Origin: CALOFP01 sp942492635 | GTDB taxonomy: Bacteria; UBP6; UBA1177; CALOFP01 | Assembly (NCBI GenBank): GCA_942492635.1 | Contig: CALOFP010000003.1 | Coordinates: 248,001 to 312,000 of the forward strand | Direction of reading: 5' to 3' | Length of the DNA stretch: 64,000 nt | Shown here: piece after piece, positions 1 to 7,304 of the stretch | Layout of the letters: each line of letters opens with the position of its first letter | Numbering within the stretch: the stretch's first letter is position 1 | Translations under genes and position numbers: made by a program | The notes under the pieces: generated by a model | What the model saw: only the letters and a program-made list of their open reading frames with translations | Database searches by the model: none | Told to the model about the DNA's origin: nothing

Positions 1-545
1 TCGCCTCCGCTGTGGTTTTCCATCAGCTGGAGGTATCCGCTCACCGCATTTATGGGGCTCTTGAGTTCGTGGGCCAGAACCCTGAGGAACTCGAAACGAA
101 CCTTGTGTTTCTCCTCGGTGAGCTTTCTCGTCAGGGTTGTGAGAATGATATGCTTGGCCGCCTTGTGTACCGCCGACTTCAACTCCTCCGGAGTGAACGG
201 CTTTGTAAGGAAATCGTAGGCTCCGTTCTTTGTGGCGGCTACGGCCGTCTCCAGGGATGCGTAGGCGGTGATCATTATTGTGTGAACATCGGGATCAAGT
301 TCACTGAGATGGGTGAGGACTTCGGTTCCGTTCATTCCGGGAAGCTGGTTGTCCAGAAGAACGATGTGGTGTCGACGTTCCTTGAACATCTCCACAGCCT
401 CCTCACCGGTTTCCGCTGTCTCGATATCGAAGCCGTAGTCTTCGCCCAGGTAGGGCAGCCGGACCGAGAAACTTCTCAGAACCCGGCGGCCGCCCTCCCT
501 GATACCTCGCTCGTCGTCTACTATGAGCAGGTTGAGCTTTTCCAT
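1..545 (-). CDS. Response regulator-histidine kinase fusion (N-terminal part; runs off the window start)
   Basis: Translating from the ATG at 545 gives 181 residues before the window edge. Residues 1-125 form a receiver domain: acidic pair at VDDE, phospho-acceptor Asp in LLDNQLPGMNG, conserved Thr in MITAYAS and Lys in LTKPF. A short helix leads to a HisKA segment with the phospho-acceptor His in VLAHELKSPINAV. The ATPase domain should lie outside the window. The gene starts 1 bp after the upstream receiver gene stops, so it is very likely co-transcribed with it and with the hydrogenase-like kinase. It probably relays or integrates the redox or hydrogen signal sensed by that kinase; this role is inferred from gene order. 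Confidence 0.88.
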   Translation of the reverse strand, partial: MEKLNLLIVDDERGIREGGRRVLRSFSVRLPYLGEDYGFDIETAETGEEAVEMFKERRHHIVLLDNQLPGMNGTEVLTHLSELDPDVHTIMITAYASLETAVAATKNGAYDFLTKPFTPEELKSAVHKAAKHIILTTLTRKLTEEKHKVRFEFLRVLAHELKSPINAVSGYLQLMENHSGG

Positions 546-546
546 C

Positions 547-939
547 TTAATCCTTCAGGAGCTTGTGGATTTCACGAAGCAGCTGGTCGTGACGGATACC
601 CTTGTCCATGATGAGGTCCGCCTTGGCCCACTCCCTCTCCTCGCTGGAGGAGCTGAAGCGGAGACCTGTTTCCGAAGTTACGGCAGTCGCCATTATGACC
701 GGAACATCGGGGAAACGTTTCTTCAGGTGGTAGCTGAGAATGAAACCGCTGTCGTAGTTTTCCATCATGAGGTCAACGATGCACAGATCCGGACGGATAG
801 TGGGGATTTTCTCCTCAGCTTCCTTCTGGCTGTGTGCAGTGATAACCTCGAAATTTTCACCTTCGAGCAGGAACTTTATCTGCTCGAGGAAATCGATATC
901 GTCGTCAACGAGAAAAACAGTTCTCTTACTTTCACTCAT
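547..939 (-). CDS. Single-domain response regulator (receiver)
   Basis: The product is about 130 residues and is a stand-alone CheY-like receiver. It has the acidic pair in FLVDDD, a phospho-acceptor Asp in CIVDLMMENYDSG, the Thr/Ser switch in IMATAVTS and a Lys in IMDKGI. There is no output domain. I chose the ATG at 939 because GGAG lies about 7 bp upstream of it; an ATG four codons earlier is possible. It overlaps the last 8 bp of the hydrogenase-like kinase gene and ends 1 bp before the receiver-kinase fusion. That makes it a probable phosphotransfer partner between these two kinases. Confidence 0.88.
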   Translation of the reverse strand: MSESKRTVFLVDDDIDFLEQIKFLLEGENFEVITAHSQKEAEEKIPTIRPDLCIVDLMMENYDSGFILSYHLKKRFPDVPVIMATAVTSETGLRFSSSSEEREWAKADLIMDKGIRHDQLLREIHKLLKD

Positions 940-2947
940 CTCTTTCTCCATTATTTTTATTTTCCATTTTTTTTCTGGGCAGCACTATTGTAAACCTTGT
1001 TCCGGTTCTATCCGATTCGCTGTTGGAGGTTACCGTGATCTTCCCCCTGTGCATCTTGACGATGCCGTAGCTTACGGGAAGACCCAGGCCGGTACCCTTT
1101 CCCATCGGCTTCGTGGTGAAAAAAGGTTCGAAGAGTCTGTCCTTATGTTCTTTGGGAATACCGGGACCGTTGTCCTCTATCTCGAACCTCACCTCCGAAG
1201 CGTTGCCGTATGTGGAAATCCTTATTTCGCCCGAACCTTCAAGAGCCTCCACAGCGTTCTTGACTATGTTCGTTATCACCTGCACCATCTGGTTGAAATC
1301 CAGATCTGCGTAGGGGTTCTCGCAGTGGTTCGTGAGTTTGACCTTCACTTCCTCGGGAATGATGATTTCCCTCAGGGCTGTTTCCACAAGTTCCTCGACG
1401 TGGCACTTTTTCATAACCACCTCGTTTTTTCTTGCGAAGTTGAGAAGGCCGCTTACGATTCCCTTGCAGCGGTCAGCCTGGGAGGCGATCATCTGGAGAT
1501 CTTCGTGAATCTCCGAAGAGGGGTCAGTCTCCTCTTTCAGCATGTGGCTGTAGAGCAGGATGACGCCGAGAGGGTTGTTGACCTCGTGGGCGATTCCCGC
1601 GGCAAGCTGACCCATGCTTGCGAGTTTTTCACTCTGCTTGAGAGCCTCCCTTGTGTTCGCCAGCTTCCTGTTGGATATGGCAAGTTCCATAAGGGAACTG
1701 TGAAGTTTCTCTAGGGTGTTGGGAAGACACATCTCAACTTCTGCAAGTCCCTTGTGGATGGCTATGGCGTGCTGACGGCACGAGTCGTATCCGCACGCTC
1801 CGCAGTCCAGCTCATCCTCAGGCTTGTTTTTCCCCATCTTCTTGAAGATTTTGGCGATCTCCGGTTCCGAGGGAATCGGCATCCTCTGGTCGTCCGGTGC
1901 GAAATTTCGTGAAAGGTCCATTTTCGCAAAGCGTTCCATGTAAATCTTCCACTCATTCCAGTCGAACTCCCGGAGCTTTTTCTCCACATAACGGGTAACG
2001 AGGGTTCTTCTCGAAAACCTTTTTCCGTTCTGCGATGTTCCGGGGCCCATGATGCACCCCTCACAGCAGAGCAGTTCAAGATGGTGATCCTTTAGGATTC
2101 CTGTTTCGAATTCCCTCAGAACCTCCGGAAAGTTGACCCTTCCCTCGGTAACAACGATTCGCTCCCTTGTGGGATCATCATCAATTTCGACAGAGTGAAG
2201 CTTACCCCTGCTGACCGGATAGAGCGATCCCTTTCCTCCCAGCGGAGGATCGAAAGAGGATGGCTCCACACGCTCATCGGATATGCCGTACATCATGAAG
2301 AGTTGTCTCAGTTCCACAAAGGTAAGAGCAGAGGATACGTCCCTGCCGGGAACCTCATCGGCCTCCTCTTTCTTGGCGATGCAGGGTCCGATAAAGACAA
2401 CCTCGAGATCTTTTCCGTGAAGCTCTTTCATCACCCTCGCCATGGCGATCATAGGCGATACAAGCTTTACGAGATGATCGGTAAGGTGGGGGAAGTAGTG
2501 CCTTACAAAACTGACGATCGCGGGACAGTCGGTGCTGATCTGGTAGCTGTCCTCGGTGTTGTCGTGAATCCTCCGGTAACCCTGTGCAACAAGGTCGGCT
2601 CCGAAGGAGACTTCGGCAACGTAGTCGAATCCTAGTTTCCTCACCATTCCGGTGAAAAGTTCAGCCGTCGGAATATCGGAAAACTCCGCGGGAAAACTAG
2701 GCGCGATGATTGCAGCAACTGAGGAGTCTCCTTCAAGAAGGGATCTCACCTCATCGATGCTCGAGCGATACTGCTTTGCATGCTGCGAACATACGGTGAC
2801 GCAGTTTCCGCATCCTATACACCGCTCCGGAAGAATTTCTGCCTGGCCGTTGGCGATTCTTATCGCCTTTGCCGGACACTCCCGTACGCAGGTGTAGCAG
2901 ACTCTGCACCGCTCCTTTAATGTTCTTACCAGCTGTTCCGCTGCCAT
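932..2947 (-). CDS. [FeFe]-hydrogenase-like sensor histidine kinase (HydS-like)
   Basis: This 671-residue cytoplasmic protein has four parts. Residues 10-55 carry two 4Fe-4S ferredoxin motifs (C14/17/20/24 and C43/46/49/53). Residues 75-330 resemble the hydrogenase large-subunit H-cluster domain. Residues 380-410 hold another Cys motif (CGACGYDSC, then C407). A histidine kinase follows, with H454 in GIAHEVNNPLG and DNGPGI and GTGLGLPVS ATP motifs. Probable H-cluster ligands remain (C141, C189, C294, C298). The first Cys of the L1 motif, used for proton relay in active enzymes, is Asp140 (STDCPAI), and L3 is divergent (CCEGCIMGPG). No PAS domain was seen. It starts 19 bp after hydA ends, so it is probably a hydrogen or redox sensor rather than a catabolic enzyme. 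Confidence 0.9.
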   Translation of the reverse strand: MAAEQLVRTLKERCRVCYTCVRECPAKAIRIANGQAEILPERCIGCGNCVTVCSQHAKQYRSSIDEVRSLLEGDSSVAAIIAPSFPAEFSDIPTAELFTGMVRKLGFDYVAEVSFGADLVAQGYRRIHDNTEDSYQISTDCPAIVSFVRHYFPHLTDHLVKLVSPMIAMARVMKELHGKDLEVVFIGPCIAKKEEADEVPGRDVSSALTFVELRQLFMMYGISDERVEPSSFDPPLGGKGSLYPVSRGKLHSVEIDDDPTRERIVVTEGRVNFPEVLREFETGILKDHHLELLCCEGCIMGPGTSQNGKRFSRRTLVTRYVEKKLREFDWNEWKIYMERFAKMDLSRNFAPDDQRMPIPSEPEIAKIFKKMGKNKPEDELDCGACGYDSCRQHAIAIHKGLAEVEMCLPNTLEKLHSSLMELAISNRKLANTREALKQSEKLASMGQLAAGIAHEVNNPLGVILLYSHMLKEETDPSSEIHEDLQMIASQADRCKGIVSGLLNFARKNEVVMKKCHVEELVETALREIIIPEEVKVKLTNHCENPYADLDFNQMVQVITNIVKNAVEALEGSGEIRISTYGNASEVRFEIEDNGPGIPKEHKDRLFEPFFTTKPMGKGTGLGLPVSYGIVKMHRGKITVTSNSESDRTGTRFTIVLPRKKMENKNNGERDE

Positions 2948-2966
2948 TCCGACTGTCCCCCTCGTC

Positions 2967-4700
2967 CTATTTCATTGTATCTTTTCTATCAAGATAGTGG
3001 GTGTGAAGAAGCTCGTGCGCCTTGTGGGAGTTGGGCTCCCCGAGGTATGTGTCGTAGAGCTCCTGAACGCCCTTATTCTTGTGGCTAACCTTGAGAGCAT
3101 CCGTAAGGTCGATGTTGTAGAGAGCCTGCATCCGGGCCTTCACGTTGTCCTTGGCTACTCCGATGGGCTGACCGCCGCCGTTGATACAGCCGCCTGGACA
3201 GGACATGACCTCGATGAAGTGGATGTCGTCCCTGCCTGCCTTTATCTCGTCGAGAAGCTTTCTGGCGTTGCCGAGACCGCTTACGACGGCGCAGCCGATT
3301 TCGAGATCACCGATCTTAACCTTCCACTCCTTAATTCCGTTGAGTCCGCGTGCCTGCTGAACCCTGGGTTCCTTGAGTTCGCTGCCTGTGAGAAGGAAGT
3401 GGGCTGAACGGATTGCAGCCTCCATGACTCCGCCTGTCGCTCCGAAGAGTTTTCCGGCACTTGAACGAGTTCCGAAAGGCATGTCGTTGATTTCCGGTTC
3501 GAGGTTGTTCATTTCAATTCCGTACATGCGGATGATTTTTGCAAGCTCCCTCGTCGTGAGAACCGCATCGATATCGGCAATGCCGTTTTTCATCATTTCC
3601 GGGCGCTCGGCCTCGAACTTCTTGGCTGTACATGGCATTACGGAGACACTGTAGATCTTCTCGCCGTCTATCTCCTCCTTTTCCGCGAAGTAGCTTTTTA
3701 TAACCGCTCCGAGCATCTGCTGCGGACTCTTGCATGTCGAGAGGTTTCCTATGAAATCGGGGTAGAAGGTCTCTGCGAATTTGATCCATGCCGGTGAACA
3801 GCTTGTGATCATCGGAAGGGTTCCCCCGTTCTTTATTCTTCCCGCAAGCTCTGTGGCCTCCTCCATGATGGTGAGGTCGGCTGAGAAAGATGTGTCGAAA
3901 ACTCTCTGGAAACCGATCTTGCGCATTGCCGCAGCCATGATTCCGGCTATATCCGTACCCGGTTTGAGACCGAACTCCTCTGCGAGAGAGACGGAAACCG
4001 CAGGAGCATGCTGGATAACAACGTACTTGTCAGGGTCGTTGAGAGCCTCTACCACATCCTTTATGCTGTTGCGCTCCACAAGAGCGCCTGTGGGACAAAC
4101 GTTTACGCACTGTCCGCAGTTTACGCAGCTGGAGATGTTGAGTGAGGAACGGAAAGAGGGTGCTACGATCGTGTGGCATCCTCTTCCTGTAAAGTCGATT
4201 GCCGAAACGCCCTGAATCTCCTCACAGACCCTGATGCACTTTCCGCAGAGAATGCACTTTGCGGGATCACGCATGATGGCGGGGGATGATGTATCAAGAT
4301 GGTAGTCGTTCTTGGCTCCGTTGTATCTGCGCTGACGGACACCGAGCTCCTCTGCAAGCTTCTGAAGTTCGCAGTTGTTGTTTCTTTCGCAGTAGAGACA
4401 GTCGTCCGGATGATCAGCCAGAAGAAGCTCGATTATGGTCTTTCTGGCCTCTATGGCCTTGGGACTGTGAGTTCTTATTTTCATTCCCTCGTTTACGGGG
4501 AAGGAACAGCTTGGAATGAGTGAGGATGATCCGCCCGGACCCTCGACCTCCACGACACAGAGACGGCAGGCGCCGCTTGGGGGAAGCCCCTCCACGTGAC
4601 AGAGTGTGGGTACGTTTATTCCGGCCCTTCTGAGGGCGGAGAGAATGAACTCCTCTTCCTGAGCTTCTATAATTCTGTTGTTTACTTCAATTTTTACCAT
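2967..4700 (-). CDS. hydA: NAD-linked [FeFe] hydrogenase, catalytic subunit
   Basis: The protein has 577 residues in the HydA/HndD order. Residues 1-78 form a plant-type 2Fe-2S domain (C34, C45, C48, C65). A His-Cys3 4Fe-4S site follows (H97, C101, C104, C110), then two 4Fe-4S ferredoxin motifs near 149-159 and 192-202. The H-cluster domain has L1 TSCSPAW (C301), L2 MPCTAKKFE (C357) and L3 SCPGGCINGGG (C501, C505). The C-terminus has the small-subunit-like tail. L1 has Ser where many monomeric enzymes have a second Cys. The enzyme interconverts protons and hydrogen. With the adjacent HydB and HydC it should couple this to NAD(H), and possibly to ferredoxin by bifurcation. It starts 10 bp after hydB ends. 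Confidence 0.95.
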   Translation of the reverse strand: MVKIEVNNRIIEAQEEEFILSALRRAGINVPTLCHVEGLPPSGACRLCVVEVEGPGGSSSLIPSCSFPVNEGMKIRTHSPKAIEARKTIIELLLADHPDDCLYCERNNNCELQKLAEELGVRQRRYNGAKNDYHLDTSSPAIMRDPAKCILCGKCIRVCEEIQGVSAIDFTGRGCHTIVAPSFRSSLNISSCVNCGQCVNVCPTGALVERNSIKDVVEALNDPDKYVVIQHAPAVSVSLAEEFGLKPGTDIAGIMAAAMRKIGFQRVFDTSFSADLTIMEEATELAGRIKNGGTLPMITSCSPAWIKFAETFYPDFIGNLSTCKSPQQMLGAVIKSYFAEKEEIDGEKIYSVSVMPCTAKKFEAERPEMMKNGIADIDAVLTTRELAKIIRMYGIEMNNLEPEINDMPFGTRSSAGKLFGATGGVMEAAIRSAHFLLTGSELKEPRVQQARGLNGIKEWKVKIGDLEIGCAVVSGLGNARKLLDEIKAGRDDIHFIEVMSCPGGCINGGGQPIGVAKDNVKARMQALYNIDLTDALKVSHKNKGVQELYDTYLGEPNSHKAHELLHTHYLDRKDTMK

Positions 4701-4710
4701 GACTGCCCCC

Positions 4711-6687
4711 TTAACCTACGTTAACTGCATCAAATGGACAAACCTCAAGACACGCACCGCAACCGATACATTTGTCGGGGATGATGTAGTGAGGACTCTT
4801 GCGAGCGCCCATGATGGCTTCGGACGGGCACTTCTTGGCGCAGAGGGTACAACCCTTGCACTTCGCGGGATCTATCGTGTACTCAACAAGTTCCTTGCAC
4901 ACTCCTGCGGGACACTTGCGCTCGTAGATGTGCTGTTCGTACTCGTCCCTGAACCAGTGGAGGGTAGAGAGAACAGGATTCGGAGCAGTCTGGCCGAGAC
5001 CGCAGAGACTTGTCGACTTTATCACTTCGGCAAGATGGTCGAGGTTGATGACACCCTTGAATCTTTCAAGAGCGTTTACACCCGATTCGTTCCGTCTTCC
5101 CCTCGTTATGCTTTCGAGGATCTCAAGCATACGTCGTGTTCCCTCACGACAGGGTATACACTTTCCGCAGCTCTCACGCTGGATGAAGTCCATGAAGAAC
5201 TTGGCGACGTCCACCATGCAGGTCTTGTCGTCCATTACAACAAGTCCTCCTGACCCCATCATCGCGCCGACAGTCTTGAGCTCTTCGTAGTCGATTTTGA
5301 TATCGATATGGCTCTTGGGAATGCATCCGCCCGAAGGACCTCCGATCTGGACGGCCTTGAACTTGCGGGAATGGGGGATGCCGCCTCCGACGTCGAAGAC
5401 GATCTCTTTTACCGATGTTCCCATCGTGACTTCGACGAGACCTGTGCGGGCAACCTTTCCGGAAAGTGCGAAAACCTTTGTTCCCTTGCTTGTTTCAGTT
5501 CCGAGTGAGCTGAACCACTCTGCTCCGTTACGAACGAGAAGGGGAAGGTTTGAAAGTGTCTCAACGTTGTTGATGATGGTCGGTTTTCCGAAAAGACCCT
5601 TGACTGCAGGATAGGGGGGACGGGGTCTCGGCATTCCACGTTTTCCTTCTATGGAGTGGATGAGGGCAGTCTCCTCTCCGCAGACGAAGGCGCCGGCACC
5701 CTTCTTGATTACGATGTCGAGGTTGAAACCGCTGTCGAGAATGTCCTCTCCGAGAAATCCGTACTTCTTGGCTTCGGCGATTGAGTGGATAAGACGCTCG
5801 ATAGCAAGAGGATACTCTGCACGGATGTAGACGTAGGCCTTTGTTGCGCCGATTGCATATGCCGCTATGGCCATACCTTCCAGAAGTCTGTATGGATCAC
5901 CCTCGATGACCGCACGGTCCATGAATGCACCCGGATCACCCTCGTCTGCATTGCATACGAGATACTTCTGATCCGCCTCCGTGGATGCTGCAAACTTCCA
6001 CTTGCGACCGGCGGGGAAGCCTCCGCCCCCCCTTCCGCGAAGTCCGCTCTTTTCAACTGTGTCGCAGAGCTCTTCGGGGGTGTGCTTTGTTATAGCTTCC
6101 ATGAAAGCTGTGAATCCGCCTCTCGCTATGTACTCTTCGATGCTGTTGGGGTTCACGATTCCGCAGTTTTCAAGAACCCAGCGGGTCTGGGGAGCGAAGA
6201 ACGGATGGTCCTTGAGAAAGGGAACTCCCTCCCACGCATCGAGAATATCGGAAGAGAACTGTCCGAGAACGTGATCATAGGGAATGTGTCCCTCGAAAAA
6301 GGATTCGAGCAGTTCGTCGACCTTGTCTGCGGTGATATTCTTGAAGCTTACGCGCTCTTTTCCGGGAATCTGGATGTCTACAAGCGGTTCAGCACTGCAT
6401 AATCCGATGCAGCCCACCTCAATAATTTCGGCATTGAGCCCATTTTTCTTGATATATTTTTCTATCTTTTTTATTGTCTTGTCGGCACCTGCGCCGAGAC
6501 CGCATGTTCCGGCCCCTACATAGATTACGGGGGTGTCGATAACCTCCCTCTTGAGGCGTGCTATGGTCTCCTCTCGGTTCTTACCGCTGTCGGCGGCAAG
6601 CGGGCCTGATGAAATAGTTGAAAGAAGATCGGCGGAAGGCTTTCCGCATTCGATCCAGCATTTTGTCTCTAAAGCTCTCTTATCCAT
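4711..6687 (-). CDS. hydB: NAD-linked [FeFe] hydrogenase, flavin/NADH subunit (NuoF-like)
   Basis: The protein has about 658 residues. An N-terminal thioredoxin-like 2Fe-2S region (GTCGLGAG, VGCIGLC) precedes a NuoF core with the glycine-rich FMN/NAD motif GRGGGGFPAG and the NADH-site stretch ADEGDPGAFMDR. The 4Fe-4S site ESCGKCIPCREG follows, with its later Cys in SLCGLG. The C-terminus has two 4Fe-4S ferredoxin motifs, as in HydB/HndC. I chose the ATG at 6687 because AAAGGAGG sits just upstream; an in-frame ATG ten codons earlier lacks this. The gene overlaps the hydC stop by 8 bp, which suggests translational coupling. It should be the electron hub between NADH and HydA. Confidence 0.94.
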   Translation of the reverse strand: MDKRALETKCWIECGKPSADLLSTISSGPLAADSGKNREETIARLKREVIDTPVIYVGAGTCGLGAGADKTIKKIEKYIKKNGLNAEIIEVGCIGLCSAEPLVDIQIPGKERVSFKNITADKVDELLESFFEGHIPYDHVLGQFSSDILDAWEGVPFLKDHPFFAPQTRWVLENCGIVNPNSIEEYIARGGFTAFMEAITKHTPEELCDTVEKSGLRGRGGGGFPAGRKWKFAASTEADQKYLVCNADEGDPGAFMDRAVIEGDPYRLLEGMAIAAYAIGATKAYVYIRAEYPLAIERLIHSIAEAKKYGFLGEDILDSGFNLDIVIKKGAGAFVCGEETALIHSIEGKRGMPRPRPPYPAVKGLFGKPTIINNVETLSNLPLLVRNGAEWFSSLGTETSKGTKVFALSGKVARTGLVEVTMGTSVKEIVFDVGGGIPHSRKFKAVQIGGPSGGCIPKSHIDIKIDYEELKTVGAMMGSGGLVVMDDKTCMVDVAKFFMDFIQRESCGKCIPCREGTRRMLEILESITRGRRNESGVNALERFKGVINLDHLAEVIKSTSLCGLGQTAPNPVLSTLHWFRDEYEQHIYERKCPAGVCKELVEYTIDPAKCKGCTLCAKKCPSEAIMGARKSPHYIIPDKCIGCGACLEVCPFDAVNVG

Positions 6688-7153
6688 TGTGCTCCTCCTT
6701 TCTGCGATAGGAGTCAAGGATCTCGTCGATCTTGTCGGACTCCACGTTGCCGTAAAACTCTTCGTTTATGCAGATCAGGGGGGCGAGACCGCAGGCACCG
6801 AGACAAGCCACAACCTCGAGGGAAAAAAGACCGTCACGGGTTGTGCTTCCGGCTGGGATACCGAGGCTCTTTTCAATCGATTCGAGTACTGCAGCCGAAC
6901 CTTTTACATGGCAGGCAGTTCCGCGACACACAAGAATGTGGTACCTGCCCTTGGCCTCGAACCTGAACTGGTTGTAGAAGGTGGCGACACCGTATATCTT
7001 GCTTGTGGGAAGGTTGAGATGTGCGCCGATCTGAACTACCGACTCTCTGGAAATGAAGCCCAGAGCCTCCTGCACCTCCTGCAGGATTGGAATCAGGGAA
7101 TCCCTTCCCGCATGGGGGTGGGATTTCAGAATTGCGTCTACTGCTTGAGTCAT
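6680..7153 (-). CDS. hydC: NAD-linked [FeFe] hydrogenase, 2Fe-2S subunit (NuoE-like)
   Basis: The protein has 157 residues, normal for NuoE/HydC. The helical N-terminus (HPHAGRDSLIPILQEVQ) and thioredoxin-fold 2Fe-2S domain are recognisable, with cluster ligands in CRGTACHVKG and CLGACGLAP. It is the first gene of the hydC-hydB-hydA unit and has a GAGAGG ribosome site before the ATG at 7153. The subunit carries electrons to or from HydB. A consensus sigma70 promoter and a Rex-like site lie upstream, so expression is probably tied to the NADH/NAD ratio. Confidence 0.94.
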   Translation of the reverse strand: MTQAVDAILKSHPHAGRDSLIPILQEVQEALGFISRESVVQIGAHLNLPTSKIYGVATFYNQFRFEAKGRYHILVCRGTACHVKGSAAVLESIEKSLGIPAGSTTRDGLFSLEVVACLGACGLAPLICINEEFYGNVESDKIDEILDSYRRKEEHNG

Positions 7154-7213
7154 TTGTAAACCTCTCTTTCTATTGCCAAAATCGAGAAACGTAAAACGTT
7201 AAAACTGTAACGC

Positions 7214-7229
7214 TGTTAAAAAAATCACA
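7214..7229. promoter_or_regulatory. Rex-like operator in the hyd promoter
   Basis: The plus strand reads TGTTAA, four A, then ATCACA. Rex sites in other bacteria follow TGTTAA or TGTGAA, four bases, TTAACA or TTCACA, so this differs at one core position. It sits at the expected transcription start just downstream of the -10 box, a good place for a repressor. Rex control of NAD-linked hydrogenases is known in other anaerobes; here it is inferred. Confidence 0.5.
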
Positions 7230-7235
7230 TTATCG

Positions 7236-7263
7236 AGTATAGCGAAAAGAGGGGTTTTGTCAA
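7236..7263 (-). promoter_or_regulatory. Sigma70-type promoter of the hyd operon
   Basis: On the minus strand the sequence reads TTGACA, a 16-bp spacer and TATACT. This predicts a start near 7229 and a leader of about 75 nt before the hydC ATG. Both hexamers are very close to consensus. Confidence 0.7.
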
Positions 7264-7304
7264 GTATGTTGGAAAATTTTATTTTTAATTTGGCTGAAGC
7301 GGCT

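Noticed and set aside
12..1714. Long plus-strand open frames over the receiver and kinase genes
   Set aside because: They lie antisense to clear receiver and kinase domains and show no protein family features.
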